Shown: one piece after another, positions 24,854-32,561 of the stretch
How the letters are laid out: the number at the start of each line of letters is the position of its first letter
How positions within the stretch are numbered: the first letter of the stretch is position 1
Origin: Flavobacteriales bacterium UBA7666
GTDB taxonomy: Bacteria > Bacteroidota > Bacteroidia > Flavobacteriales_D > Crocinitomicaceae
Length of the DNA stretch: 64,000 bases
Reading direction: 5' to 3'
Assembly: GCA_002483265.1 (NCBI GenBank)
Contig: DLHO01000018.1
Span: 218,471-282,470 of the forward strand
The notes under the pieces: model-generated
Seen by the model: the letters and a program-made list of their open reading frames with translations, nothing else
Told to the model about the DNA's origin: nothing
Database searches by the model: none
Position numbers and translations under genes: made by a program

Positions 24854-25483
24854 CTAATTTTTGAGAAATTTAATTGGTCTACCCTCATTCACTAAAACTG
24901 TATAATATCCACTTTCAAGATTACTAACATTTACTTTATTTTCATTCACCATCAACATTAATCTTCCACTCATATCGAAGATTTTAACTGACTCAGTATT
25001 GACACCATCAATGTTTAAACAGTCAGTTGTTGGGTTTGGATAAATACTATAACCTAAAGTGTTTTCACCAATCCCAGTCGTTAAATCGTGTACCCTGAAA
25101 CGATACGTGTAAGTAATAAAAGATGTTGGATAATTCGAATTTATACGAAAGTTATAACTAGTGTCAATGTAATTATTCTGAAAATAACTTCCCACAGTTA
25201 TGATATTTAATGTTTTACTGTGAAAAATCGAATTCATACCAACAGGATAGTAATAATAGTTACCCATATTCTGGTCAACCAATGATTCAGTAACATACAT
25301 CTCACAACCATTAGTTAGTTCATTTTTAAAACTCACAATATCACCAATGTAAACATTTACAGTAGTATCAAATTCCATAGATGAACTTGGAACTTTAATC
25401 GAAAACTCATAAGTCGTTTGTGAAAACGAATTCAACGTGAATAGTGTCATTAAGACAATTAAATAGTGTTTAGATGTTCTCAT
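24854..25483 (-). CDS. Exported passenger protein with T9SS type A sorting domain
   Basis: This 209-residue protein starts with a signal peptide (MRTSKHYLIVLMTLFTLNSFSQ). The middle, about residues 23-135, is a predicted beta-sandwich-like domain with no recognised family (VNVYIGDIVSFKNEL suggests a cupredoxin-like or PKD-like fold, not certain). The C-terminal 70 residues (GYSIYPNPTTDCLNI ... IFDMSGRLML ... LESGYYTVLV ... IKFLK) are a standard type A T9SS sorting domain. The gene lies inside the transposon, downstream of the 66-residue CxxC gene with only about 11 bases between. It can only be secreted in hosts that have T9SS. Confidence 0.85.
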   Translation of the reverse strand: MRTSKHYLIVLMTLFTLNSFSQTTYEFSIKVPSSSMEFDTTVNVYIGDIVSFKNELTNGCEMYVTESLVDQNMGNYYYYPVGMNSIFHSKTLNIITVGSYFQNNYIDTSYNFRINSNYPTSFITYTYRFRVHDLTTGIGENTLGYSIYPNPTTDCLNIDGVNTESVKIFDMSGRLMLMVNENKVNVSNLESGYYTVLVNEGRPIKFLKN

Positions 25484-25494
25484 AAGACAAATAA

Positions 25495-25695
25495 TTAACC
25501 GTTATATCTATCTCTACACCCTTGACTACAAAAGTACTTTGTTGATCCAAGAAACTTACTAACCTTTTTCCATCCACTTGGTAAATACACCCCAGAAGAA
25601 GCTTTTTCAGCTTGTATCCTTCTACCACAAATTTCACAACTGATTTCTTGATAACCCATAATAATTAGATTTAATGTTTCCACAAATCTATCCAT
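25495..25695 (-). CDS. CxxC zinc-binding mini-protein in the transposon
   Basis: This is up to 66 residues; a second ATG at 25659 would give 54 residues starting MGYQEISCEICGRR. It has two cysteine pairs, CEIC and CSQGC, consistent with a single treble-clef or zinc-ribbon site. Both starts are possible and neither has an obvious ribosome binding site. It is the first gene of a two-gene minus-strand unit with the T9SS-tailed protein and is divergent from the XRE gene. Confidence 0.6.
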   Translation of the reverse strand: MDRFVETLNLIIMGYQEISCEICGRRIQAEKASSGVYLPSGWKKVSKFLGSTKYFCSQGCRDRYNG

Positions 25696-25749
25696 CCAAT
25701 ACCTGTAATCACCTGTTTTTCAATGATAGAAAACACACCAAACTAATAC

Positions 25750-25770
25750 TTTATCACTATTAATGATAAA
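25750..25770. promoter_or_regulatory. Candidate operator dyad of the XRE regulator
   Basis: TTTATCA and TGATAAA form a perfect 7-bp dyad with a 7-base spacer. It sits in the divergent gap between the CxxC gene and the XRE gene, where a self-regulating repressor would be expected to bind. Confidence 0.45.
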
Positions 25771-25803
25771 TTCATTAACTTCACCACAATAAATATCAAG
25801 ATT

Positions 25804-26172
25804 ATGAACGTTGGGAATAGAATTAAGAAGTATAGAGAACTGAAAAACTATACACAGTCTTATATGTCTGAAAGACTTAATATCTCTCAAAATACATACT
25901 CAAAAATTGAAACTGGTGGGATTAAACTAACTGTGGAACGTCTGAAACAAATTTCCGATATCCTCGAAATGTCAATGGAAGATATCCTAAACAACGAAAA
26001 CCAAGTCTTTAACTTCAATAACTCAACTGTCGATAAATTCTATGGATATATCGAAACACTTCAAGAAGATAATAAAGAAATCCTACTTAATACCATCGAA
26101 ATACTTAAAGAACAACTCGATTACCTCAAATCCGAAAACTCCAAACTAATCGAAATCATCTCCAAAAAATAG
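25804..26172 (+). CDS. XRE-family transcriptional regulator with C-terminal coiled coil
   Basis: This 122-residue protein has an N-terminal helix-turn-helix (about residues 5-62: IKKYRELKNYTQSYMSERLNI, then TYSKIETGG and LKQISDILEM) typical of XRE/Cro repressors. A Glu/Lys/Leu-rich helix follows (about 78-122, EILKEQLDYLKSEN) that should form a dimerising coiled coil. It is the last gene of the transposon, ending 13 bases before the right inverted repeat. It probably represses the divergent CxxC/T9SS-protein unit and itself. Confidence 0.85.
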   Translation: MNVGNRIKKYRELKNYTQSYMSERLNISQNTYSKIETGGIKLTVERLKQISDILEMSMEDILNNENQVFNFNNSTVDKFYGYIETLQEDNKEILLNTIEILKEQLDYLKSENSKLIEIISKK

Positions 26173-26185
26173 ATTTTTTGGTGTC

Positions 26186-26210
26186 ATCACCTAAATTCTA
26201 GGACAAGACA
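26186..26210 (-). repeat. Right terminal inverted repeat
   Basis: These 25 bases, ending GGACAAGACA, are the exact reverse complement of 23411-23435. Confidence 0.95.
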
Positions 26211-26218
26211 TAAAAAAT
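26211..26218. repeat. Target-site duplication, right copy
   Basis: TAAAAAAT is identical to 23403-23410 and abuts the right end of the transposon. Confidence 0.9.
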
Positions 26219-26292
26219 AGTTATTCCATTCTAAATTCTGATCCTGCTCAAGATCTCAATCTCCACAATTCCACCACCAAACCAATGGGCAC

Positions 26293-26325
26293 AAAAAAAG
26301 GAGTTTATCTCTAAACTCCTTTTTT
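26293..26325 (-). terminator. Intrinsic terminator downstream of tRNA-Gln
   Basis: AAAAAGGAGTTTA and TAAACTCCTTTTT pair perfectly around a small loop. Read on the minus strand it follows the 3' end of the tRNA by about 13 bases and has a long T-tract. Confidence 0.8.
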
Positions 26326-26337
26326 CTCCCTTTTCTG

Positions 26338-26410
26338 TTGGCCCACTAGGGCTCGAACCTAGACTCTTCGGTACCAAAAACCGACGTGTTGCCAGTTACA
26401 CCATGGGCCA
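26338..26410 (-). tRNA. trnQ: tRNA-Gln (anticodon TTG)
   Basis: The minus strand folds as a complete 73-nt cloverleaf. The acceptor stem is TGGCCCA/TGGGCCA with U1, as in other tRNA-Gln, with discriminator A and no encoded CCA. The D arm is GTGT...ACAC. The anticodon arm is TCGGT-TTTTGGT-ACCGA with anticodon TTG, and the T arm contains GGTTCGAGCC. It reads CAA codons and, by wobble, CAG. Confidence 0.95.
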
Positions 26411-26561
26411 ATTGCGAGGGCAAAGTTAATACTAAATTCTTTTTCTCCAAGTGATATTTTAAAAAAAGTTGGTTTTTCCGGACAAAAAAGTTAAAAATCA
26501 TTGAAATTCATTCAATTAGCATTTTTCAACGTTTCTATGAGGAATCGTCGCAATATATTTA

Positions 26562-26569
26562 TAACTTCG
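26562..26569 (+). promoter_or_regulatory. Weak -7 element before the GT117 gene
   Basis: TAACTTCG differs from TAnnTTTG by one base and lies 24 nt before the ATG at 26594. No clear -33 TTG was seen. Confidence 0.35.
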
Positions 26570-26593
26570 CGAGTCAAACTTTCAAAGTAAATC

Positions 26594-29500
26594 ATGAATT
26601 ACAGTAAACTGAATAACCTAACAGGCTGGTTTGTTTTTTTAATCGCAACGATTGTTTATTTCCTTACCATTGAAGATACCGTTTCACTTTGGGATTGTGG
26701 GGAATATATCACAGCAGCAAATAAATTAGAAGTTGGTCACCCTCCGGGCGCACCGTTATTCATGGTACTTGGACGTTTGTTCTCTTTCTTCGCAGAACCG
26801 GAAATGGTTGCCGTTTGGATCAACCGTCTTTCAGCTTTGTGTAGTTCATTCACTATTTTGTTCTTGTATTGGTCTATCACCATGTTTGGTAAGAAGATCA
26901 TGCAACGTAAAGAAAGAGATTGGTCAAGAGGCGATCAAATTGCTACGTTGGGAGCTGGAGTTGTAGGTGCTTTGGCATATGCATTCTCTGATTCATTCTG
27001 GTTCTCAGCTGTTGAAGGTGAGGTTTATGCAATGTCTTCTCTGTTCACAGCAGCTATTTTCTGGATGATTTTGAAATGGGATGCTGAGATGATCGGTATT
27101 AAACACGGAGAAATAAAAGACGGAAGATCACCGATGCGTTGGATGATCCTGATTTGGTTTATGTTCGGTTTAGCGATCGGGGTCCATTTATTGGGTCTAC
27201 TTGCTGTACCGGCAATTGCTTTCGTGATGTACTTTAATTTATGGGAAAAGACTACTTTGAAAGGAATTATCCTGACTGGTTTGATCTCCGTAGTAGTTCT
27301 TGCTTTCGTTCAGGAAGGAATTATCCCGGGATCGGTTGCAATGGCTTCTTCTTTTGAGGTTGCATTTGTCAATTCATTCGGCTTGCCATTCTTCTCCGGA
27401 ACCATTTTCTTCTTCCTTTTATTGATTGGCTTATTCATGTGGGCTTTCAGATATGCGAAAAGAAAAGCGAAACCAATCTTAAACACAGCTTTGTGGAGTT
27501 TGGCATTCCTATTAATCGGTTACGGATCATTTGCTGTAATCGTAATCCGCTCCAATGCAAATACGCCATTGGACGAAAATGACCCTGAAAACTTAGTTAC
27601 GCTTCATGCTTATTTGAAACGTGAGCAATATGGTTCATGGCCTATCTTAAACGGAAATTACTGGAACTCCACGTTGGCAGATCAAAGTGAATACGGAGAT
27701 GGAAGTCCATTCTATTTACGCCGTTTTGTTGTTGAAAACGATCAAACCGGAATGGATGCAAAAGCATTTAAAACGGAGAAAGAAGCAACGGCTTGGGCAA
27801 AATCAAAAGGAAGAAACTTTTCTGTAAAGGAAAAATACTTCTCCAGTAATGAAAGCATCCGACTTCAAAGCAAGCAGGTCTACTCTCAAACCACCTTCCT
27901 GCCTCGTATGTATTACACCTCCAATAATCCGAACGATCAGAAAATCGTTGCGTACAAGAATTGGTCTGGCTATGATGCAACAGATGTAACAGATTCAGAT
28001 GAAAATGGTACGGATGGATTAAGACTTCCTCGTTTTAGTGAAAACATGACCTACATGTTCAGCTATCAAATGAACTGGATGTATTGGCGTTATTTTATGT
28101 GGAACTTCTCCGGTCGTCAGAATGACTTCCAGGGACATGGTGACCAAATGCGCGGAAACTGGCTTTCCGGATTCTCATTTATTGATGATGCACGTTTAGG
28201 GAATCAGGAACATGCACCTTACTACACACTTGAAAATCCGGCACACAATAATTTCTGGCTTCTTCCGATTATTCTGGGAGTAATTGGAGTTATATTCCAC
28301 TTCTACAGAGCTCCGAAAGATGCATTTATTGTATTCCTGACATTCTTCTTTACAGGAATTGCGATCGTAATCTATCTGAATCAAAAACCACATGAACCAC
28401 GTGAGCGTGATTATGCATATGCCGCTTCCTTCTACGCCTTTGCGTTCTGGATAGGATTAAGCGTTCTCGCCTTATACGATGCCTATAAAAACTTCAATAA
28501 AGAAGACTGGAAGAAAGTGTTGATGGGATACGGTGCATTGACCGGATTCATATCGATCTTTGCAATTGCAGGTGGAGGTTTCATCTTAGCAACTTGGTTA
28601 ATCATTGCAATTATTGGGATTGCTCTCCTCGGATTGGCTTATGGATTAAGGAAAGCTTTACCGAACAGCAGTATCGCAGCTACATTGTTTACGATTATCA
28701 CCTTGTTTGTTCCCTATTTGATGGGTGAACAAGGATGGGATGATCACGATCGTTCAAACAAATCCTCTGCGCATGATTTGGCTTACAATTACTTAAAATC
28801 TTGTGCTGCAAATGGAATCATTTTCTCTGTTGGAGATAACGACACCTTCCCGTTATGGTATTTGCAAGAGGTTGAAGGCGTAAGTACAGATGTACGTGTT
28901 TGTAACACCAGCTTATTCGATACGGATTGGTACACCAATCAGATGAAAATGAAAATGTATAACTCCGAACCGCTTCCTATTACTTTCAGAGAAGATCAAA
29001 TTCTTCAATGGGCAGGTGGAACGGATCAGGCTTTCTTCATGTCAACTACGCGTATGCTGAACCAGGGAATCAATCGTGAGACTTTGGACAGACTATTCAA
29101 GATGAAATTGAAAAACAGCCCAAGAGAGTTCAAACAATCGTTTACAAACTTTGCAAACACAGCTTCTTCCGTTCTTTCAGCAGTGAAAGCGAAAGATCCT
29201 GCTTACGAGCCAAGAATTAATGAGATCCGTCAACTATTCGCCAATGCAAATGCTGATTCTGCTACAATTGATGTAATAGAACGCATGGAAAATGGTGTTC
29301 TTGAAATCTTTGACGGATACAGCAACCAAGTTTTGGAAGCTGACGTGAAAGGATTAGAAGCATTGCAGGAAATAATCGGTTCATGGGAAGATGCTTGGTC
29401 ATTCCTTCCATTGAAAGAGGTAATTTCTTTCATGCAGAATGACGACAACATGATCAAGTACGGAACGGCTTATTTTCGAGTTATTCCTAGTACAGGATTC

Positions 29501-30760
29501 ATCATTCCGGTGAATAAGAAAAATGCATTGGCATCTAAAATCATCTCTAAAGATGAATTAGCAAATTGCGAAGACGAAATTCGTTTCCGTTTCAATGCAA
29601 GATCTGTTCAGACAATCACGAAATCAGATATCATGATTTTGGACATGTTGGCGCATAACGACTGGAAACGTCCAATGTACTTTACTTCTCCGGGTAACAC
29701 GGAAGTTTCTACAGCAATGTACCAAAGCGGACATTTACGCACAAATGGTATGGCTTGGGAAATCACTCCGATTATCGCTCAAGGAAAAACTCCGATCAAT
29801 GAGAAATTGATGTATAAGCATTTGATGGAAACGTATCATTACGGTAAAATGAATGATCCGGATGTATTGACTGATTACTACGCCAGAAGACAAACAGTTC
29901 AATTCAGAACCATGTTTGCACAATTGGCAGAGCATTACGTGATCGAGGCAGAGCAAATGGAAATGAGCAGACAGCAATACGCTCCAATGCTTAAGAACCT
30001 GCGTGCTTCCGGTCAGGCAAGAGTTGCAGACTCATTGGAAAATACATTCAAAGGAACTATGGGAATGACTACAGCAGAATTACGTAAGAAAGCTGCTCAG
30101 GTAATTCACAAATCCCTGGAAGTCATGCCAGCAGATGTTGTTTTGGATTATGGCGAAAAACCTTCTCCGGCAGGTGGAATCAAAGATGCAAACAATGTGG
30201 AATATGCTCAGTACCAAGACGGAGTTCTACAGGATTATGTTGGTCTTCTTTATAGAGCAAATGACAAAAAAGGTGCTGAAAAATTGGGGTCTGAAGTTGC
30301 TCGTCAATTGGAAAGTATTCTGGGGTACTTTAAAAACAGCCCCGCAAACTTTGCAGGTGGTGAGAACTCAAGCGATTATATCGCTGCAGTAATTAACTAT
30401 GCGACACTTCATAAATTTGCAGGTGATCCGCGTATCGGAGATCCGAATGGTGTTTTGGTTAACAGAACAACAAAAGGGTTGGAAGCGCTTTACAACGTTG
30501 ATTTAGCACGTATTTATTCCGAATTGGATCAACTTTCCTTAGAAAACGGTGAAAGTAGAACAGATGGGAAATATATTGCGGAGAAAGCACGTTTGCAAGG
30601 AACTATGAACGCGATTGACTTTACATTTGAATTGACAGGAACACAAGTTCCAAGTGCTCCGCAACCAGCTATGCCAGGAATGCCGGCAGGAGGTGATGCG
30701 ATCATGCCAGAGTCATTGCCAAAAGGAGCTGAGTCAGACAGTGAACCGATTGTCGGGTAA
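26594..30760 (+). CDS. Glycosyltransferase family 117 (DUF2723) membrane protein
   Basis: This 1388-residue polytopic protein begins with the DUF2723 signature: a first membrane helix (GWFVFLIATIVYFLTI), then SLWDCGEYITAANKL and VGHPPGAPLF, with conserved acids and a His-Pro-Pro loop as in lipid-linked-sugar-dependent transferases. About ten or more membrane helices fall in residues 10-340 and 545-710. A soluble C-terminal half, about 720-1388, ends in a Pro/Met-rich tail. The family is widespread in Bacteroidota and is thought to glycosylate exported proteins or lipids; the substrate here is unknown. It is followed 12 bases later by a polysaccharide deacetylase gene, likely co-transcribed. 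Confidence 0.9.
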   Translation: MNYSKLNNLTGWFVFLIATIVYFLTIEDTVSLWDCGEYITAANKLEVGHPPGAPLFMVLGRLFSFFAEPEMVAVWINRLSALCSSFTILFLYWSITMFGKKIMQRKERDWSRGDQIATLGAGVVGALAYAFSDSFWFSAVEGEVYAMSSLFTAAIFWMILKWDAEMIGIKHGEIKDGRSPMRWMILIWFMFGLAIGVHLLGLLAVPAIAFVMYFNLWEKTTLKGIILTGLISVVVLAFVQEGIIPGSVAMASSFEVAFVNSFGLPFFSGTIFFFLLLIGLFMWAFRYAKRKAKPILNTALWSLAFLLIGYGSFAVIVIRSNANTPLDENDPENLVTLHAYLKREQYGSWPILNGNYWNSTLADQSEYGDGSPFYLRRFVVENDQTGMDAKAFKTEKEATAWAKSKGRNFSVKEKYFSSNESIRLQSKQVYSQTTFLPRMYYTSNNPNDQKIVAYKNWSGYDATDVTDSDENGTDGLRLPRFSENMTYMFSYQMNWMYWRYFMWNFSGRQNDFQGHGDQMRGNWLSGFSFIDDARLGNQEHAPYYTLENPAHNNFWLLPIILGVIGVIFHFYRAPKDAFIVFLTFFFTGIAIVIYLNQKPHEPRERDYAYAASFYAFAFWIGLSVLALYDAYKNFNKEDWKKVLMGYGALTGFISIFAIAGGGFILATWLIIAIIGIALLGLAYGLRKALPNSSIAATLFTIITLFVPYLMGEQGWDDHDRSNKSSAHDLAYNYLKSCAANGIIFSVGDNDTFPLWYLQEVEGVSTDVRVCNTSLFDTDWYTNQMKMKMYNSEPLPITFREDQILQWAGGTDQAFFMSTTRMLNQGINRETLDRLFKMKLKNSPREFKQSFTNFANTASSVLSAVKAKDPAYEPRINEIRQLFANANADSATIDVIERMENGVLEIFDGYSNQVLEADVKGLEALQEIIGSWEDAWSFLPLKEVISFMQNDDNMIKYGTAYFRVIPSTGFIIPVNKKNALASKIISKDELANCEDEIRFRFNARSVQTITKSDIMILDMLAHNDWKRPMYFTSPGNTEVSTAMYQSGHLRTNGMAWEITPIIAQGKTPINEKLMYKHLMETYHYGKMNDPDVLTDYYARRQTVQFRTMFAQLAEHYVIEAEQMEMSRQQYAPMLKNLRASGQARVADSLENTFKGTMGMTTAELRKKAAQVIHKSLEVMPADVVLDYGEKPSPAGGIKDANNVEYAQYQDGVLQDYVGLLYRANDKKGAEKLGSEVARQLESILGYFKNSPANFAGGENSSDYIAAVINYATLHKFAGDPRIGDPNGVLVNRTTKGLEALYNVDLARIYSELDQLSLENGESRTDGKYIAEKARLQGTMNAIDFTFELTGTQVPSAPQPAMPGMPAGGDAIMPESLPKGAESDSEPIVG

Positions 30761-30771
30761 CTAAATTATAA

Positions 30772-31383
30772 ATGAAACTCTTTAAACCTCCACACTTAAC
30801 AAATTGGGTTTTTCCAAGGTTAAGGTGGAGGTTTTCCATTTCCCGGCCAACCATCTTTATCACCTTTGACGATGGACCAAATCCAGAAATCACTCCTTTT
30901 GTACTGGAATTACTGAAAGAATACAACTGGAAAGCCACTTTCTTCTGTGTGGGTCAGAATGTGATCAAGTACCCTGAATTATTTCAGCGCATTATCTCAG
31001 AAGGACATGCGATCGGGAATCATACCATGAAACATTTGAATTCAGTAAAGACGGAAAACGAAATATATCTGCAATCGTTTCGTGAATTTGAAGAAATGCA
31101 TCCGACCAACTTGTTTCGACCGCCATATGGAAGAATCAAGCCAAGTATTGCAAAAGAAATAGCAAAAACACACCAGATCATTATGTGGTCCTGGTTGTCG
31201 TATGATTACGATTTAAGTGTAAGTAACGAACGCATTCTTTCAGAAGCAAAACGGATCAAAAAAGGAGAAATCCTCGTTTTACACGACAATGCAAAGATCG
31301 CGGAAAGGCAAAAAGAATTATTACCTCAATTATTTCAATTATTGCAGGAAATGGGATTCCATTCAGAAGCTATTTCTGTTTAG
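30772..31383 (+). CDS. NodB-type polysaccharide deacetylase
   Basis: This 203-residue carbohydrate esterase family 4 protein would remove acetyl groups from N-acetylated sugar polymers. Motifs in order are TFDDGPN (catalytic Asp plus metal Asp), GHAIGNHTMKH (two metal His), FRPPYGR, a Trp-rich segment (IMWSWLSYDYD) and LVLHDN (catalytic His). It lacks a clear signal peptide. It starts 12 bases after the GT117 gene, so it probably acts in the same envelope glycan pathway. Its last codons overlap the convergent DUF2480 gene by about 14 bases. Confidence 0.92.
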   Translation: MKLFKPPHLTNWVFPRLRWRFSISRPTIFITFDDGPNPEITPFVLELLKEYNWKATFFCVGQNVIKYPELFQRIISEGHAIGNHTMKHLNSVKTENEIYLQSFREFEEMHPTNLFRPPYGRIKPSIAKEIAKTHQIIMWSWLSYDYDLSVSNERILSEAKRIKKGEILVLHDNAKIAERQKELLPQLFQLLQEMGFHSEAISV

Positions 31384-31885
31384 GTTTCTTGTAAATGGGA
31401 ACAGTAGAACAGGGTTCACCATACATAATACTGGAACAAACAGGCTGAACCTTTACCAAAAACTGAGACATTGCCGCTTCCGGATTCGGAATATCCGAAC
31501 AACCTTTTACAATCAACTTTCCTTCATTGAATTGCTTAATATCCAGTTTCTCAATGCTTAATTCCAATGCTTTTTGTTTCGCATCAGCTAGATTTCCAAT
31601 TGTAACGGAATCTGCAATCCCAACGAGTTTTGAACTCACCAGCATAAAAGCCCAGGAAGGTAAAATCGCATCTGCCGAGCAAAATAAATAAACGTGTTTG
31701 TCTTGAAACTGATTCCAGTCAAAGCTTTTCACATAATCGCGGAAATCCTTTTCCTTTAAAACCAAACCTTGCCAGAGAGAAGGTTCAAAATCGAAACCTG
31801 CAAACTCAGAGTTTTTCGGACAATATTCAGCCAAATCAACAGCAATCAATCCACTTTGTGCTACTTTATTTAGTATCTCAGACAT
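31370..31885 (-). CDS. DUF2480 family protein
   Basis: This 171-residue cytoplasmic protein is of a family seen almost only in Bacteroidota. Recognisable stretches are SGLIAVDLAEYCP, the WQGLVLKEKDFR region, LFCSADAILPSWAFMLV and the C-terminal cysteine-bearing QPVCSSIMYGEPCSTVPIYK. The C-terminal cysteines and KGCSD hint at a metal site, but the function is unknown. It is convergent with, and slightly overlaps, the deacetylase gene. Confidence 0.85.
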   Translation of the reverse strand: MSEILNKVAQSGLIAVDLAEYCPKNSEFAGFDFEPSLWQGLVLKEKDFRDYVKSFDWNQFQDKHVYLFCSADAILPSWAFMLVSSKLVGIADSVTIGNLADAKQKALELSIEKLDIKQFNEGKLIVKGCSDIPNPEAAMSQFLVKVQPVCSSIMYGEPCSTVPIYKKPKQK

Positions 31886-32020
31886 GGTACAAATTTACGG
31901 ATTTCTGTCCTTCGGATTTCCTGAGATGTTAAACTTCAGGTACCATTCCTCCATTTTAACAAAAATTAGTGAAACAGGTCTGTCGTTTGCCTTACATTTA
32001 TGCCCATCAAAAGTTAAACC

Positions 32021-32533
32021 ATGAAACACTCGATTTTTTTAGGACTTGCTACCGTATTGGTTTTGGGTTCTTGTTCATCCAATGAGAAAAAGATTATTTC
32101 CGTTGAAAAGAAAGTAGTCTATAAAAAATTAGACCCGGTTCAGGCAGATCGTAAACTGGCAATCGAAGTTTCAGGAATGAGCTGTGAGCATGCTTGTGGT
32201 GGTTCAATCCGAATGGCTTTGAAAGAAACGGGAGCTGTTGACCGTGTTTCCTATGATTTTGAAGACGGAAGAAAGACCAACACAGCTTACATTACATTTG
32301 ATAAATCAAAGATTTCTGCGGATAAAATTGTTTCCATCATTGAAACGATTAATGATAAGCAATTCACAACCGGAAAATCAAGTTCTACGGATATCGAAGG
32401 TGAAATGAAATCCAGCAGTCCTTCAACAACAACCGTTACCGAAACAAAAACGACTAAGATCAATGTCGAAGTTCCGGAAACGAATTGGGAAATGCCCAAT
32501 ATTTTCGAGTTTTTTTCGCACTTAGTCAACTAA
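32021..32533 (+). CDS. Lipoprotein with heavy-metal-associated-like domain
   Basis: This 170-residue protein has a lipoprotein signal (MKHSIFLGLATVLVLGSC, Cys18). An HMA-like fold follows, about residues 44-112: AIEVSGMSCEHACGGSIRMALKET and then VSYDFEDGRKTNTAYITFDKSKI. The metal loop is Met53-Ser-Cys55-x3-Cys59, that is CxxxC rather than the usual CxxC. A Ser/Thr-rich linker and short tail complete it. It is likely a periplasm-facing metal-binding protein. The gene stands alone before the esterase gene and has no nearby P-type ATPase. Confidence 0.75.
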   Translation: MKHSIFLGLATVLVLGSCSSNEKKIISVEKKVVYKKLDPVQADRKLAIEVSGMSCEHACGGSIRMALKETGAVDRVSYDFEDGRKTNTAYITFDKSKISADKIVSIIETINDKQFTTGKSSSTDIEGEMKSSSPSTTTVTETKTTKINVEVPETNWEMPNIFEFFSHLVN

Positions 32534-32549
32534 AAACAAACCGGATTTG

Positions 32550-32557
32550 TAGTTTTG
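32550..32557 (+). promoter_or_regulatory. -7 element TAGTTTTG abutting the esterase start codon
   Basis: TAGTTTTG fits TAnnTTTG and ends 4 nt before the ATG at 32562, implying a leaderless transcript. Confidence 0.45.
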
Positions 32558-32561
32558 CAGC

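Larger units (their letters stand above)
23411..26210. mobile_element. Complete IS1595-family transposon with four passenger genes
   Basis: The 2800-bp element is bounded by perfect 25-bp terminal inverted repeats (23411-23435 and 26186-26210; outer end TGTCTTGTCC) and by an 8-bp target duplication, TAAAAAAT. It encodes one transposase with a zinc ribbon and an IS1595-type catalytic domain. It also carries, in order, an acidic protein (minus), an exported T9SS-tailed protein and a CxxC protein (minus, one operon), and an XRE regulator (plus). Intact ends, intact duplication and intact transposase argue for recent insertion. IS1595-family members with passenger genes are known; a T9SS cargo among them is not one I know of. 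Confidence 0.95.

Noticed and set aside
26338..26410. tRNA-Gln as an integration site of an integrase-type island
   Set aside because: The neighbouring element has IS1595-type ends and an 8-bp duplication 120 bases away, carries no integrase, and the tRNA 3' end is not duplicated.
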